64,000 bases of DNA, taken from positions 1-64,000 of IMG/VR virus record IMGVR_UViG_3300047094_001400, one strand, 5' to 3'. This DNA is from a virus. The translations under genes and the position numbers were made by a program. Below are positions 35,954 to 44,387 of this stretch, in pieces; position 1 is the stretch's first letter; every line of letters starts with the position of its first letter. The notes beneath the pieces are model-generated. The model saw only the letters and a list, made by a program, of their open reading frames with translations, made no database searches and was not told the DNA's origin.

Positions 35954-37030
35954 ATGGTACATATAATTCATTCTCAAATAGCGGAAGTTTATGGAATAGA
36001 AGAATCCATAATCCTGCAAAATATTTTCTACTGGGTAAGCAAGAATAAGGCTAACCAAAAAAACTTCCATGATGGGCACTATTGGACTTACAATAGCAGT
36101 CAAGGATTAACAGAACTATTTCCTTTTATGGCTCCATATCCGAAAGGCGAAGATGGACTTCCTGATACTTCAAAGCCAAGGACAAACCAAAGGATTAAAC
36201 GGGTTATCAAGAATCTTATTGAGGCAGGATTGATAAAATCCGGAAACTACAATAAGACAGGATATGATAGAACTGCATGGTACACACTTACAGAACAAGG
36301 TGAAAACTTATTCAACTCAATAAATTGTACCATCCATGGTTCAAAAATGAACAATGGAAAGTTTGAAAATGAACCACCTATACCAAAAGAATACACAGAA
36401 GAAAACAAAGAAGAAAAGATTAAATTACATTCCCCTCAATCTTCTGAAGAAGATTTTCAGGGTGAAACACAGGAAGATTTTTCTTCTCAAAAAGGGCAAG
36501 AAGAAATTCAGGTTGAAGAGAAAAAGAATACCAACCCATACCAACTCACTGATTCAGATATGAACCTATTGAAATCCTATCAAAAAGGATTCATTGAAGA
36601 AATTGACAAGGTTGCAAAGGTAAAGTATGACAAAAAATTAATTCACTTGTGCAAAACATTCAACCTGCTGAACAAAGACAGAGAACTATTGAAAGCCATT
36701 TACATTTATTTCAGAACTTATCGTGACCATTTTGGAACATATACAACTGAAATCCGTTCATTCAAAGCCTTGAACGAAAAGATTGAAAAATTACAGGCTG
36801 AAATGATTAGAGAAACCAAAAGGGTTATCAAAGAATCCGGTAGTGTAGTATTGCACCAAGACAAAGAAAAGAAGATTGCCGTTATCTATAAATCAGATTC
36901 AATGAAAAAAGATGATAAAAACAGGATTGATGATTTTAAGAGAATCGGGTACACTGTTTTTGATATGTATAAAACCATTGGTCACATAGAATTAAAAGAC
37001 CTTGGCTACCATGTACAACATGTATATTGA
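35954..37030 (+). CDS. Winged-helix replication initiation protein (probable)
   Basis: A 358-residue protein. The N-terminal domain (about 1-120) has the layout of phage replisome organisers: an N-terminal helical start (HIIHSQIAEVYGIEESIILQ), HDGHYWTYNSSQGLTELFPF, then RTNQRIKRVIKNLIEAGLIK and a beta wing ending YTLTEQGENLF. A low-complexity Glu/Lys/Gln linker follows (about 135-190), then a helical, basic C-terminal part possibly contacting the helicase. It lies six bases after the winged-helix gene and just before the primase-helicase. A role in loading the helicase at the origin is inferred. Confidence 0.65.
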   Translation: MVHIIHSQIAEVYGIEESIILQNIFYWVSKNKANQKNFHDGHYWTYNSSQGLTELFPFMAPYPKGEDGLPDTSKPRTNQRIKRVIKNLIEAGLIKSGNYNKTGYDRTAWYTLTEQGENLFNSINCTIHGSKMNNGKFENEPPIPKEYTEENKEEKIKLHSPQSSEEDFQGETQEDFSSQKGQEEIQVEEKKNTNPYQLTDSDMNLLKSYQKGFIEEIDKVAKVKYDKKLIHLCKTFNLLNKDRELLKAIYIYFRTYRDHFGTYTTEIRSFKALNEKIEKLQAEMIRETKRVIKESGSVVLHQDKEKKIAVIYKSDSMKKDDKNRIDDFKRIGYTVFDMYKTIGHIELKDLGYHVQHVY

Positions 37031-37032
37031 TA

Positions 37033-38844
37033 ATGGACACATTTGAAAGCCATGGCATAATCGGAGTAAACTACTCAAAACTGGAAGAACAACTTCTGCT
37101 CTGTCCTGTTTGTAGTCATACCCGTAAAAAGAAAAAAGACAAGTGCCTTGGCGTAAATGTCGGTAAAGGAGTTTGGGGTTGTAATCATTGCGGTTGGGCT
37201 GGAGCATTAAAAAAACAAATGGAATTTATACCACCTGTCAGAAACTATTCATTGCCTAAAGTTGAAGTACACCCTATTTCAAACAAGGCTCTCATTTGGT
37301 TTGAAACAGACAGAGGTATAAACAGACAAACCCTGCAACACTTCAAAGTATTCTCCGATAAGAAATACTTTTTTCAGAAAGGAGATATACAAGCCGGAGA
37401 ATCCTCCTGCATTGCATTCCCGTACTTCCGTGATGAAACAATAATCAACTGCAAATATCGTGATGGCAGAAAGCGTTTTACCCTTGAAACAGGTGCTGAA
37501 TTAATAGCCTATAACGAAAACTCAATTAGAGGCTCAAGGGAAGTAGTTATTGTGGAAGGTGAACTCGATGTATTATCCGTATGGCAAAGTGGCTACAAAG
37601 GCGTTATTTCACCTCCTAATGGGGCTAATTTGAATAGGAACAACCTTGAATGGTTGGATAAGATTTATGACCTGTTTGAAAATATTGATAAAATAATCAT
37701 TGCAGTTGATAATGATTCTGCAGGAGAAAGTCTCAAGTTAGACCTCATTCGTAGATTCGGTAGCGAAAGAACTTGGGTTGTCAGTTGGATAGATGATTGC
37801 AAAGATGCCAATGAAGTACTCTTAAAGTACGGAGAAGAAGCGGTAAGAACCTGCATTAAAGAGGCAAAACAACTGCCCTTGGAGGGAATTGTTGAGCATG
37901 ACAAGTTAGAAATGTCCGTGCTGAACTACTACGACCATGGACTTCCGCAAGGATTGACTGTAAGTTGGACTAAGTTTAGTGAAAGTTTTAAGGTTATTCG
38001 TGGGGAGTTTATGGTGGTTACGGGAATACCTTCTCACGGGAAGTCTGTATGGAGTGAAAACTATATGATTCAGTTGGCAAGGTTACACGATTGGAAGTTT
38101 GGGGTATGCGTGTTTGAAAGTGATCCGGAGATAATGGCGGTAAACCTGATTCAGTTACTTATCCGCAAGAAATTCTTTGGCAACAACAGGCTATCTGAAA
38201 TGGAAAGGGACTATGCCATGGACTTTATTAAGAATCATTTCTACTTTTTTGATGTGGGAGAGGGAGGAAATACCTTGGATAATATCCTGAAACGAGGGGA
38301 AGAGCTTGTCAGAAGGCACGGAATTGATATGCTTTACATTGACCCTTGGAGTTATGTGGAAAAGGACAGAGGTAGAATGAATGATTCAGAATACTTTGAG
38401 GCACAGTTGCCAAAAATGAAGTCTTTCAGGAGAAGAAACAACTGCTCAATACTTTTGGTAGCACACCCAAGGAAGATGGACAGGGATAAAAATACCAACA
38501 AACTACGGGTTCCTGAGCCATACGATATTGGGGGAAGTAACCAGTGGTATGGAGCACCCGATAAGATTATCAGCGTGTATGCAAACTATTCTGAAGATGG
38601 GGTAATTTTGAACCACACCATATACATTCAGAAACAAAAGAAGTGGTGGCTTGGTAAAAAGGGAGAGGTAGAGTTTAAGATGTTGGACCATGGAGAGTTC
38701 ATAGAGTTGCAGGAATATAACCAACGGGATATGAATCAGCCATCTTTTAAGGAAAGACAAGCGAATGATGACACTATGAAATCAGTAAAAGTAGAGGAAG
38801 AAAATAATGATGACAGTATGGGACAAGATACAGCCCCTTTTTAA
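37033..38844 (+). CDS. Primase-helicase (T7 gp4-like)
   Basis: A 603-residue bifunctional replication protein. N-terminal zinc finger with CPVC (24-27) and CNHC (50-53); TOPRIM primase domain with VIVEGELDVLSVW and IIIAVDNDSAGES; C-terminal RecA-type helicase with Walker A GIPSHGKS at about 331-338, and Walker B DMLYIDPW. The protein unwinds DNA and makes RNA primers at the fork. The ATG at 37033 is preferred over an upstream TTG; it follows the upstream stop by two bases. The C-terminus is acidic and ends QDTAPF, an SSB-like tip, shared with two other phage proteins. Confidence 0.9.
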   Translation: MDTFESHGIIGVNYSKLEEQLLLCPVCSHTRKKKKDKCLGVNVGKGVWGCNHCGWAGALKKQMEFIPPVRNYSLPKVEVHPISNKALIWFETDRGINRQTLQHFKVFSDKKYFFQKGDIQAGESSCIAFPYFRDETIINCKYRDGRKRFTLETGAELIAYNENSIRGSREVVIVEGELDVLSVWQSGYKGVISPPNGANLNRNNLEWLDKIYDLFENIDKIIIAVDNDSAGESLKLDLIRRFGSERTWVVSWIDDCKDANEVLLKYGEEAVRTCIKEAKQLPLEGIVEHDKLEMSVLNYYDHGLPQGLTVSWTKFSESFKVIRGEFMVVTGIPSHGKSVWSENYMIQLARLHDWKFGVCVFESDPEIMAVNLIQLLIRKKFFGNNRLSEMERDYAMDFIKNHFYFFDVGEGGNTLDNILKRGEELVRRHGIDMLYIDPWSYVEKDRGRMNDSEYFEAQLPKMKSFRRRNNCSILLVAHPRKMDRDKNTNKLRVPEPYDIGGSNQWYGAPDKIISVYANYSEDGVILNHTIYIQKQKKWWLGKKGEVEFKMLDHGEFIELQEYNQRDMNQPSFKERQANDDTMKSVKVEEENNDDSMGQDTAPF

Positions 38845-39094
38845 TGAGGCAAATTGTAAAGTTATGGGAATGAACATTAAATATCACAGGAACCTGAATC
38901 CGATACTTGTGGAGTTAAACGGGGTTAAGGTAGGAGAAATCAGTAAAACCAACACAGGATACAAACTTGTAACTGAAAGTGCTTTTGGCTCGTTACAGGT
39001 GGAATGTGGTGATGGTAATGAAGAAAAATTGAAATTAAGCAAGGAGGTAGATAGGGTATGTGGGATATTCATTTTGGGATTAATTAAACTTTGA
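38807..39094 (+). CDS. Small replication-module protein, unknown
   Basis: A 95-residue protein starting inside the end of the helicase gene (38-base overlap); an ATG at 38864 would avoid the overlap and give 76 residues. The sequence is a compact alpha/beta mix (ILVELNGVKVGEISK, AFGSLQVECGDGNEEKLKLS) with no motif I recognise. Coupling to the helicase gene suggests a role in replication. Confidence 0.5.
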   Translation: MMTVWDKIQPLFNEANCKVMGMNIKYHRNLNPILVELNGVKVGEISKTNTGYKLVTESAFGSLQVECGDGNEEKLKLSKEVDRVCGIFILGLIKL

Positions 39095-39099
39095 GAACT

Positions 39100-39375
39100 A
39101 TGGACAGCGTAATTAAGTCGTACTTTTTGGATAAGGAAAAACCTATTGCAATACGGGTGTTTTCTAAGATTCAGTTTGAGGTTGTGTTAAAATACTTTGG
39201 AGTGAAGGCTATGTCTTTTGAGGGTGAGAACTTCATAAGTTTTAGCGATGGCTATCGGGCGAGTAAAAAGGGTTATGGGGTAAGTAATTTACCCACAATA
39301 CTTACCTTTGCGGAGTTTTGGATGATAGCAGACGAGGACTATATAGTTGATTTTGATAGGATTATTAGGAAGTAA
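39100..39375 (+). CDS. Small protein between helicase and methyltransferase
   Basis: A 91-residue protein (ATG at 39100, five bases after the previous stop). It has an alpha/beta makeup with FSKIQFEVVLKYFGVKAMSF and an acidic end IADEDYIVDFDRIIRK. The following methyltransferase ATG is directly after its stop. No family recognised. Confidence 0.55.
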   Translation: MDSVIKSYFLDKEKPIAIRVFSKIQFEVVLKYFGVKAMSFEGENFISFSDGYRASKKGYGVSNLPTILTFAEFWMIADEDYIVDFDRIIRK

Positions 39376-40680
39376 ATGCAAATAATAGACTTATTTTCAG
39401 GGGTAGGTGGTTTTAGTATTGCAGGACATCAACTTGGTTGGGAAACCATTTTGTTTTGCGAGAAAGAACCATTCCCACAAATGGTATTACGGGAGAGATT
39501 TCCAGGAGTACCTATTTTTGACGATGTTTGTAAATTAACAGGAGAAAAAATCAATGGACTTATTCAATCAGACAGACCAATTATCCTCACAGGAGGTTTT
39601 CCTTGTCAACCGTTTTCAGTCGCAGGAGCAAGAGAGGGTACAGAAGATTCTCGACATCTCTGGCCGGAAATGTTTAGAATTATCAAAGCAGTCCGCCCGG
39701 ACTACATTATTGGGGAGAATGTGCCTGGATTACTTAGTATTGAAGGGGGAATGGTATTTGAACAGGTGTGCCTTGACTTGGAAAGCGAAGGCTACGAAGT
39801 CCAGGCGTTTGTACTTCCAGCTTGTGCCACAGGTGCACCGCACAGACGGGACAGAGTTTGGATTGTTGGATATAATGCCAACACCGAGAGCAAACGACAA
39901 GAATCATTCACTACAAGGGCAGAAAAGTTTCAATCACAGATTAGAACGGGGTTATTTTGCGGAGGTAGCCCTGAATGGGATATTAGTGGAGAGGATGCAG
40001 GGGCTAATGGCAACCCCGAACACAATGGACCACCTTCCGAGCCGGAGTTACGAAGCAATGAAAAAACAGGCAACAACAGGTGGCAGGAAGAACAGACAAC
40101 GCCCGAGCAACCTTCGGGAGCAGATAGACCCGTTGATGCAACAGGCATATACGGAGGCAAGGTTGGAGGCAAACGGGTTACTCCCGACACCAACGAAATT
40201 CGATTACAACTCAGCAAGAACACCGGAGAAATGGGAGGAGGACAAAGAGAAATACAAGAATCAAGGTGTGAATCTTCAATTACCTCTAAAGCAAATGGCA
40301 ACATTGGGGTTACTCCCGACACCACAAGTAATGGACATACGGGAGGATATTCGGAAACCAGAGGAGAGGTCGGAGAAAGCCAACAAAGGGGGTTGCTCGA
40401 ATCTTCGGGAGTCAATTCAGGTAACTACTGGGGAAACTGGCCATCTATCTCACCTTTTCACTCTGGATATGATGGGATTTCCGAAGACATGGTGCGACAT
40501 ATCCGAACCACTCTTGCAGAGGCTGGAGAAACGCCTGAAAACATTGAAGCGTATATCCGAAAAGAAACCAACTGGCTCAGGAAACAAGCAATAATGGCAG
40601 CAGGAAACGCAGTAGTTCCAACAGTAGTTTTACAAGTTATGAAAGCAATACAGAATCATTATGAAAATACTAACGATTGA
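39376..40680 (+). CDS. DNA cytosine C5-methyltransferase
   Basis: A 434-residue DNA methyltransferase with the C5 motifs in order: motif I IIDLFSGVGGFSIAG at the start, motif IV GGFPCQPFS with catalytic Cys near 77, motif VI GENVPG near 114, motif VIII RRDRVWIVG near 157, and motifs IX-X near 410 (AAGNAVVPTVV). Between about 170 and 360 the chain is low complexity (Asn, Gly, Glu, Thr). This part is also read in the +1 frame by another protein-like ORF (39554-40594), so its composition may be forced by double coding. Phage methyltransferases usually guard phage DNA against host restriction. No partner endonuclease gene is seen next to it. Confidence 0.9.
   Translation: MQIIDLFSGVGGFSIAGHQLGWETILFCEKEPFPQMVLRERFPGVPIFDDVCKLTGEKINGLIQSDRPIILTGGFPCQPFSVAGAREGTEDSRHLWPEMFRIIKAVRPDYIIGENVPGLLSIEGGMVFEQVCLDLESEGYEVQAFVLPACATGAPHRRDRVWIVGYNANTESKRQESFTTRAEKFQSQIRTGLFCGGSPEWDISGEDAGANGNPEHNGPPSEPELRSNEKTGNNRWQEEQTTPEQPSGADRPVDATGIYGGKVGGKRVTPDTNEIRLQLSKNTGEMGGGQREIQESRCESSITSKANGNIGVTPDTTSNGHTGGYSETRGEVGESQQRGLLESSGVNSGNYWGNWPSISPFHSGYDGISEDMVRHIRTTLAEAGETPENIEAYIRKETNWLRKQAIMAAGNAVVPTVVLQVMKAIQNHYENTND
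39554..40594 (+). CDS. Overprinted methyltransferase-associated protein nested in the C5-methyltransferase gene
   Basis: A 346-codon open frame lies wholly inside the methyltransferase gene, in the +1 frame. It is not noise: it holds CALTWKAKATKSRRLYFQLV, HRTDGTEFGL, MPTPRANDKN, LLPTPTKFDYNSARTPEKWE and MMGFPKTWCDI, a set of motifs I associate with a conserved protein or C-terminal region found with phage and prophage cytosine methyltransferases. Three separate PTPxxxD units recur at regular spacing. Both frames thus look selected. The start is uncertain (ATG at 39554 is the first). It might be translated from within the methyltransferase message or joined to it by frameshifting. Confidence 0.6.
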   Translation: MDLFNQTDQLSSQEVFLVNRFQSQEQERVQKILDISGRKCLELSKQSARTTLLGRMCLDYLVLKGEWYLNRCALTWKAKATKSRRLYFQLVPQVHRTDGTEFGLLDIMPTPRANDKNHSLQGQKSFNHRLERGYFAEVALNGILVERMQGLMATPNTMDHLPSRSYEAMKKQATTGGRKNRQRPSNLREQIDPLMQQAYTEARLEANGLLPTPTKFDYNSARTPEKWEEDKEKYKNQGVNLQLPLKQMATLGLLPTPQVMDIREDIRKPEERSEKANKGGCSNLRESIQVTTGETGHLSHLFTLDMMGFPKTWCDISEPLLQRLEKRLKTLKRISEKKPTGSGNKQ

Positions 40681-41209
40681 CCCTTCAATGAGCCACACAG
40701 CGTTGGTTCTATTTGAACTAAACACGGAATCCATGGAAGCCAAAGTGGCTTGGAGTACCACCATTAACACCGAGAAAGCCAAAAAGAATAAGCAAATTCG
40801 GGCAAGTTCCGATTTGATTCAGAGGTGCAGGGAACTTTATGAACCTATACAATACTACCTTAAAATATACCAACCCGACCTAATCTTTGCGGAAACGCCA
40901 TCAGGTTCTCAAAGTGCTTCGGGAATGAAGTCTTATGGAGTAAGTTGTTTTCTCCTTGCTACATTAAGTCCTGACCCTATTGAGGTAACCCCTATTGAGG
41001 TAAAGAAAGCCTCTGTTGGAAGTAAGACTGCAAGCAAGGCAGAAATGATAGCGTGGGCATTTGAGAAACACCCTGAACTTGAATGGAAGTTAGATAAGTC
41101 AGGGAAGCCCCAAGTAACCACCGAGGAACACAAGGCGGATGCAGTAGCGGTATTCTATGCCGGACTACAAACATCTGACTTTAAGAGAGTATTGTCGTTT
41201 AGGAAGTAA
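40661..41209 (+). CDS. RuvC-like Holliday junction resolvase
   Basis: A 182-residue protein of the RNase H-like RuvC fold: first acidic residue in MKILTIDPSMSHTALVLF (Asp7), second in DLIFAETPSGSQS (Glu near 79), and the last pair in EEHKADAVAVFYAGL (near 157-160). Such phage enzymes cut branched DNA before packaging or in recombination. It begins 20 bases before the methyltransferase stop. It sits upstream of the exonuclease and RecT genes and probably works with them. Confidence 0.75.
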   Translation: MKILTIDPSMSHTALVLFELNTESMEAKVAWSTTINTEKAKKNKQIRASSDLIQRCRELYEPIQYYLKIYQPDLIFAETPSGSQSASGMKSYGVSCFLLATLSPDPIEVTPIEVKKASVGSKTASKAEMIAWAFEKHPELEWKLDKSGKPQVTTEEHKADAVAVFYAGLQTSDFKRVLSFRK

Positions 41210-41240
41210 TTTTGTAACCTTACTACCTAATTACTCGTAT

Positions 41241-41426
41241 ATGCACACAGGTCAGGAACTACGGAAACATTTATGGAAGAAAGTTTTAGTCAGAATACCC
41301 AATGTAGGCAGTTACTTTGCCACTTTGGTAATGATTGATGAAAAACTCCATGAATGCCAAGTTCGTGATACCAAGCATAAAGTTCTTCACAAAGTCCGTT
41401 TCAGGCACATTCGTTTAATTAAATAA
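41241..41426 (+). CDS. Small basic protein, unknown
   Basis: A 61-residue protein with a strongly basic beta-like sequence (KHLWKKVLVRIPNVGSYFAT, ending VRFRHIRLIK). The ATG at 41241 is preferred; an upstream in-frame ATG at 41157 would overlap the resolvase by 50 bases. The basic surface and small beta makeup may mean nucleic-acid binding. Confidence 0.5.
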   Translation: MHTGQELRKHLWKKVLVRIPNVGSYFATLVMIDEKLHECQVRDTKHKVLHKVRFRHIRLIK

Positions 41427-41434
41427 TAAAATCT

Positions 41435-42313
41435 ATGCAGACAGAGTACTACTCCGACAAGACACGCCTAAGCAGTTCAGGAATTAAACACCTGCTCAAA
41501 AGTCCAAGGCACTATCAACTTTACCTGCTTAATGGTATCGAAACTACCGATGCCATGAATCACGGGCAGTTCATTCACACCGCAACTATGGAGGAATCTG
41601 AAATACACAACAGGTTCAGACTACTTGCAGACCCAAGGCTTGAACCAAATAAAGAAGGTAAGATTGAGTTCAGGTCAGCACTTAACAAATCAATAAGAGA
41701 TGAGTTTATTAACCAGTGCGAACTTGATGGCGTTACTCCCATAATCAAAAAAGATGATTGGTATGAAATTATTGCCACCGCAGGTTCCGTTAAACAAAGT
41801 CCTATCTACAAACAACTATTCCAAGATGCAGAAGTAGAGAAAGAATTTCATTGGACAGACCCACAATACAATATCCCAATGAAAGGCAAAGTGGATTTAT
41901 TCAAAACTCTTCAAGGTTTCGCAGTAATCGGGGACTTGAAGAAACTGCCTGATATTGATATTGAATCCGTAAAGGGATATGTTAAGCACAAAGACAGGCT
42001 TATTCATTGCCAACTTGCTATCTACTCCGAGGCTATTCAGGAAGTATTAGGACTTGAAACTAAGTTCCATATTGTCATTGGTTGCAATAAAGAAAGCCAA
42101 CAAAACGGATTCTTCCTCGTTCCACAAGAACCTACGGATGGTACTTCTGTATGGCAAGACTATTCTATTAGTGCAGGTAAAACTATCTACACCCGAGGTA
42201 AACAGATTTACAGAGATTGCCTTGACAGATTTGGAAACCCTTGGGAGGATAATGTAGTATGGCCAGGAGTAGAATACTTTGCCTCAAACGAATACGGATT
42301 AATTGAACTTTAA
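41435..42313 (+). CDS. PD-(D/E)XK exonuclease (RecE/DUF3799-like)
   Basis: A 292-residue nuclease. The N-terminus SSSGIKHLLKSPRHYQLYLL and GQFIHTATMEE are typical of RecE-like/DUF3799 phage exonucleases. The catalytic core reads KGKVDLF (Asp near 153) then VIGDLKK (Asp167-x-Lys169), followed by a conserved helix with RLIHCQLAIYSEA. It makes single-stranded overhangs at DNA ends for the RecT annealase encoded next, 13 bases downstream. The pair is a standard phage recombination system. Confidence 0.85.
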   Translation: MQTEYYSDKTRLSSSGIKHLLKSPRHYQLYLLNGIETTDAMNHGQFIHTATMEESEIHNRFRLLADPRLEPNKEGKIEFRSALNKSIRDEFINQCELDGVTPIIKKDDWYEIIATAGSVKQSPIYKQLFQDAEVEKEFHWTDPQYNIPMKGKVDLFKTLQGFAVIGDLKKLPDIDIESVKGYVKHKDRLIHCQLAIYSEAIQEVLGLETKFHIVIGCNKESQQNGFFLVPQEPTDGTSVWQDYSISAGKTIYTRGKQIYRDCLDRFGNPWEDNVVWPGVEYFASNEYGLIEL

Positions 42314-42326
42314 TAAATAAATCACC

Positions 42327-43130
42327 ATGTCAGACACAAAAGCAATTCAGAAACAGGAAAGTGCACCTGCAAAAATCACTAACCCATCAGAGGCTATTGC
42401 AGCAGCCAAGCAAAGATTCCTAAGCGTAATGCCACAGGAAACATTTGTGAAAGAAGCCAATTTTGCTTTACAAATTATCCAAAGCAATCCCAAAGGATGG
42501 CAGAATGTGGATTTAATGTCTATCCGTAGTGCAGTTGAGAATATCGCATTTACAGGACTTACATTGAATCCTGCTATGAAGTTGGCATATCTTATCCCAC
42601 GCAAAGGAAAGGCTATATTTGAAGCCGGATATGGTGGATTGGTGAAGATTCTAACGGATTCAGGTAGTGTAAAGAAGGTTGCAGCGGTAGTTGTGTACGA
42701 GGATGAGGAGTTTGAGTACAATGCGGCAACACGAATGGTGGTCAAGCACGAGCAGAAGTATGCCAAAACAGAGAAAGAACACATGGCAAGAAAGGTAATT
42801 GGTGCCTACTCTTGTGCTACTTTAACCGATGGTAGTTTGGATTATGAGTTTATGCCTGGTTGGGAACTTGATAAGATTAAGTCCAAAAGCGATGGTGCTA
42901 ACTCTCAATATTCCCCTTGGCAGGAAAGTAATTGGGCAGATGAGATGCGGAAGAAAACCGTTATTAAACGCCACTACAAGTACCTTCCTAAGTCAGAGCA
43001 GGTAAGTAAGATTGTTGATTTAGATAACCAGCAGTTTATTGTTGAGAAGCCAAATATTTCTGAATTATTTGTTCAGAGTACTGAAACAAAGATTGAGGAT
43101 GCTCCGTTAGACATCACACCACATGAGTAA
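42327..43130 (+). CDS. recT: RecT-family single-strand annealing protein
   Basis: A 267-residue recombinase. Its core motifs include AVENIAFTGLTLNPAMKLAYLIPRKGKAIFEAGYGGLVKI as a block (positions about 70-110), then RKVIGAYSCATL and EMRKKTVIKRHYKYLP. These are hallmarks of the RecT/RedB-type annealase. It binds single-stranded DNA produced by the neighbouring exonuclease and anneals homologous strands. The C-terminus is acidic and disordered. It overlaps the next gene by eight bases. Confidence 0.9.
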   Translation: MSDTKAIQKQESAPAKITNPSEAIAAAKQRFLSVMPQETFVKEANFALQIIQSNPKGWQNVDLMSIRSAVENIAFTGLTLNPAMKLAYLIPRKGKAIFEAGYGGLVKILTDSGSVKKVAAVVVYEDEEFEYNAATRMVVKHEQKYAKTEKEHMARKVIGAYSCATLTDGSLDYEFMPGWELDKIKSKSDGANSQYSPWQESNWADEMRKKTVIKRHYKYLPKSEQVSKIVDLDNQQFIVEKPNISELFVQSTETKIEDAPLDITPHE

Positions 43131-43491
43131 GAACAAGACCTCAAAAGAATCAACCGTGCTTCGGGCAATTAATTTTGCCCGAGCATTGGTTGGCATTTCC
43201 AACCCTAAAACCGAAACAACAAAAATGGAAACTGGCTACGACAAAATCCAACGAAAGACTTCTTCTGAACATAGAAGTCCTTCTGGTGTAAAACTATTGG
43301 CACAATACCTTGAAAAGAATGGTGTTATTACGCCTATGCAAGCCCTTAGTGAACTTGGCATTTACAGACTTGGTGCAAGAGTATTTGAGCTTAGGCATGA
43401 TTATAACTGGCAAATTACCTGCGAAAAGTTTGCGGTAAAAGGTAAGATACATTCAAAGTACATTCTAATTAAGAAAGGTAAAGAAGTATGA
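43123..43491 (+). CDS. Helix-turn-helix protein
   Basis: A 122-residue protein with a polar, basic first half and a C-terminal winged-helix module: LAQYLEKNGVITPMQALSEL, IYRLGARVFELRHDYNWQIT and a beta wing. This helix-turn-helix type (order, then RLxARVxELR) is common in small phage DNA-binding proteins. It overlaps both neighbours by a few bases. It may regulate or assist recombination; the target is unknown. Confidence 0.65.
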   Translation: MSKNKTSKESTVLRAINFARALVGISNPKTETTKMETGYDKIQRKTSSEHRSPSGVKLLAQYLEKNGVITPMQALSELGIYRLGARVFELRHDYNWQITCEKFAVKGKIHSKYILIKKGKEV

Positions 43492-43928
43492 AACATGGCA
43501 TTTGGATTCTCGTTATACTGCTAATGGCGGTTGTATCAATTCAGTTAGATAGGTACAAGAAAATAAAGCAGGAACTTAGTGAAATCTCTTGGGATAAGAA
43601 AGTGCTTCAGGATGCTTGGTATGCTTACCATGACATTGATATTCAGTTACAGGCTTTGCTTACAGGTTGTCCGGATTCTGCAATGATATACCACACAGCG
43701 TTAAGTGAATCAGGGAACTTTAATAGCAATCAGTTCCAAAGGAATAGGAATCTATTTGGGTTTCATAATGGTCAGGATTACCTGAAGTTTAATCATTGGA
43801 AGGAATCGTTTGACTATTTTATGAATAAGTTCTATTGCGACATTCGCCATGGAGAAAGTTATTGTGCCTTTCTCCGTAGGAAAAAATTTGGCACAGGAGG
43901 ATTTGTAAACTATTGTACACAGAAATAA
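43488..43928 (+). CDS. Membrane-anchored lysozyme-like (glucosaminidase) protein
   Basis: A 146-residue protein with an N-terminal signal-anchor (HGIWILVILLMAVVSIQLD) and a lysozyme-like fold: HTALSESGNFNSNQF with a probable catalytic Glu near 74, followed by NRNLFGFHN and YLKFNHWKESFDYF, as in FlgJ-type glucosaminidases. It would cut peptidoglycan from the periplasmic side while tethered. It is far from the holin/DUF5675 cassette and inside the recombination operon, so it might be the real endolysin under separate timing or a virion/entry factor. Confidence 0.7.
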   Translation: MKHGIWILVILLMAVVSIQLDRYKKIKQELSEISWDKKVLQDAWYAYHDIDIQLQALLTGCPDSAMIYHTALSESGNFNSNQFQRNRNLFGFHNGQDYLKFNHWKESFDYFMNKFYCDIRHGESYCAFLRRKKFGTGGFVNYCTQK

Positions 43929-43930
43929 AT

Positions 43931-44068
43931 ATGAAAGGACAGACAAAAAAACAGCAACCCGTAAGTAAGCGGAATCAGGTTTTTACAGTTCAGGTAAAAG
44001 ACCATGAAGGCAAAATGCGAGAATCAAAAATATCTTATCCGATAAAAGTTTATGGCAGACAGGATTGA
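43931..44068 (+). CDS. Small basic protein, 45 residues
   Basis: A short frame three bases after the lysozyme-like gene (start MKGQTKKQQP, end KVYGRQD). It is basic and polar, with a beta-like middle (QVFTVQVKDHEGK). It overlaps the following Cys-rich gene by 17 bases. The tight spacing supports it being real; function unknown. Confidence 0.5.
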   Translation: MKGQTKKQQPVSKRNQVFTVQVKDHEGKMRESKISYPIKVYGRQD

Positions 44069-44243
44069 GCATATTGAATTTTGGGAATACCCCAAGTTGC
44101 CTGATCCAAATGTAGACTATGGCGAACCGAATCTCCCCGAATGCACTTGTGGCGAGTGCGGATTGGTATGGGAGACCGAAGATATTGACGATATGGGGCG
44201 GTGTGGTGAATGTCGACCTGTTCAGGCTAATGATGGGTGGTAG
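44052..44243 (+). CDS. Small zinc-ribbon-like protein
   Basis: A 63-residue acidic protein with two Cys pairs, CTCGECG and GRCGEC, spaced to form a rubredoxin-like zinc knuckle. Such small phage proteins often bind host enzymes or nucleic acid. It is the last gene of the recombination operon, just before a degenerate tRNA. Confidence 0.55.
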   Translation: MADRIEHIEFWEYPKLPDPNVDYGEPNLPECTCGECGLVWETEDIDDMGRCGECRPVQANDGW

Positions 44244-44249
44244 ATAAAT

Positions 44250-44345
44250 AGTCAGGTGGCGCAATGGTAGACGTTGTTCCGAAGTACAAGGAACGTAAAA
44301 TGGGGTAATCCTCATAGTATACAGGTTCGAATCCTGTCCTCGGCT
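44250..44345 (+). tRNA. Degenerate or tRNA-like sequence with long variable arm
   Basis: A D-arm-like segment (GTGGCGCAATGGTAGACGT), a five-base anticodon stem GTTCC / GGAAC with a nine-base loop (expected seven; it contains GTA), a long variable arm ATGGGG-TAAT-CCTCAT, and a perfect T-arm ACAGG-TTCGAAT-CCTGT. The acceptor stem pairs only if one bulged base is allowed (AGTCAGG with CCT-C-GGCT). The long variable arm and GTA would suit tRNA-Tyr, but U33 is missing. It is either a decayed tRNA or a tRNA-like processing signal between genes, directly before an HNH gene. Confidence 0.45.
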
Positions 44346-44387
44346 AGACAAGTTGTATGTGGGAGGTAGAAATATCTCCTACATCTC

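Noticed and set aside
39930-40415. Minus-strand open frame of 161 codons inside the methyltransferase gene
   Set aside because: Antisense to a region already read in two plus frames; Ser/Pro/Leu low complexity mirrors the sense codons, no motif.
41157-41240. Upstream start for the 61-residue gene
   Set aside because: Would overlap the resolvase by over 50 bases and adds a segment that mirrors the resolvase frame.
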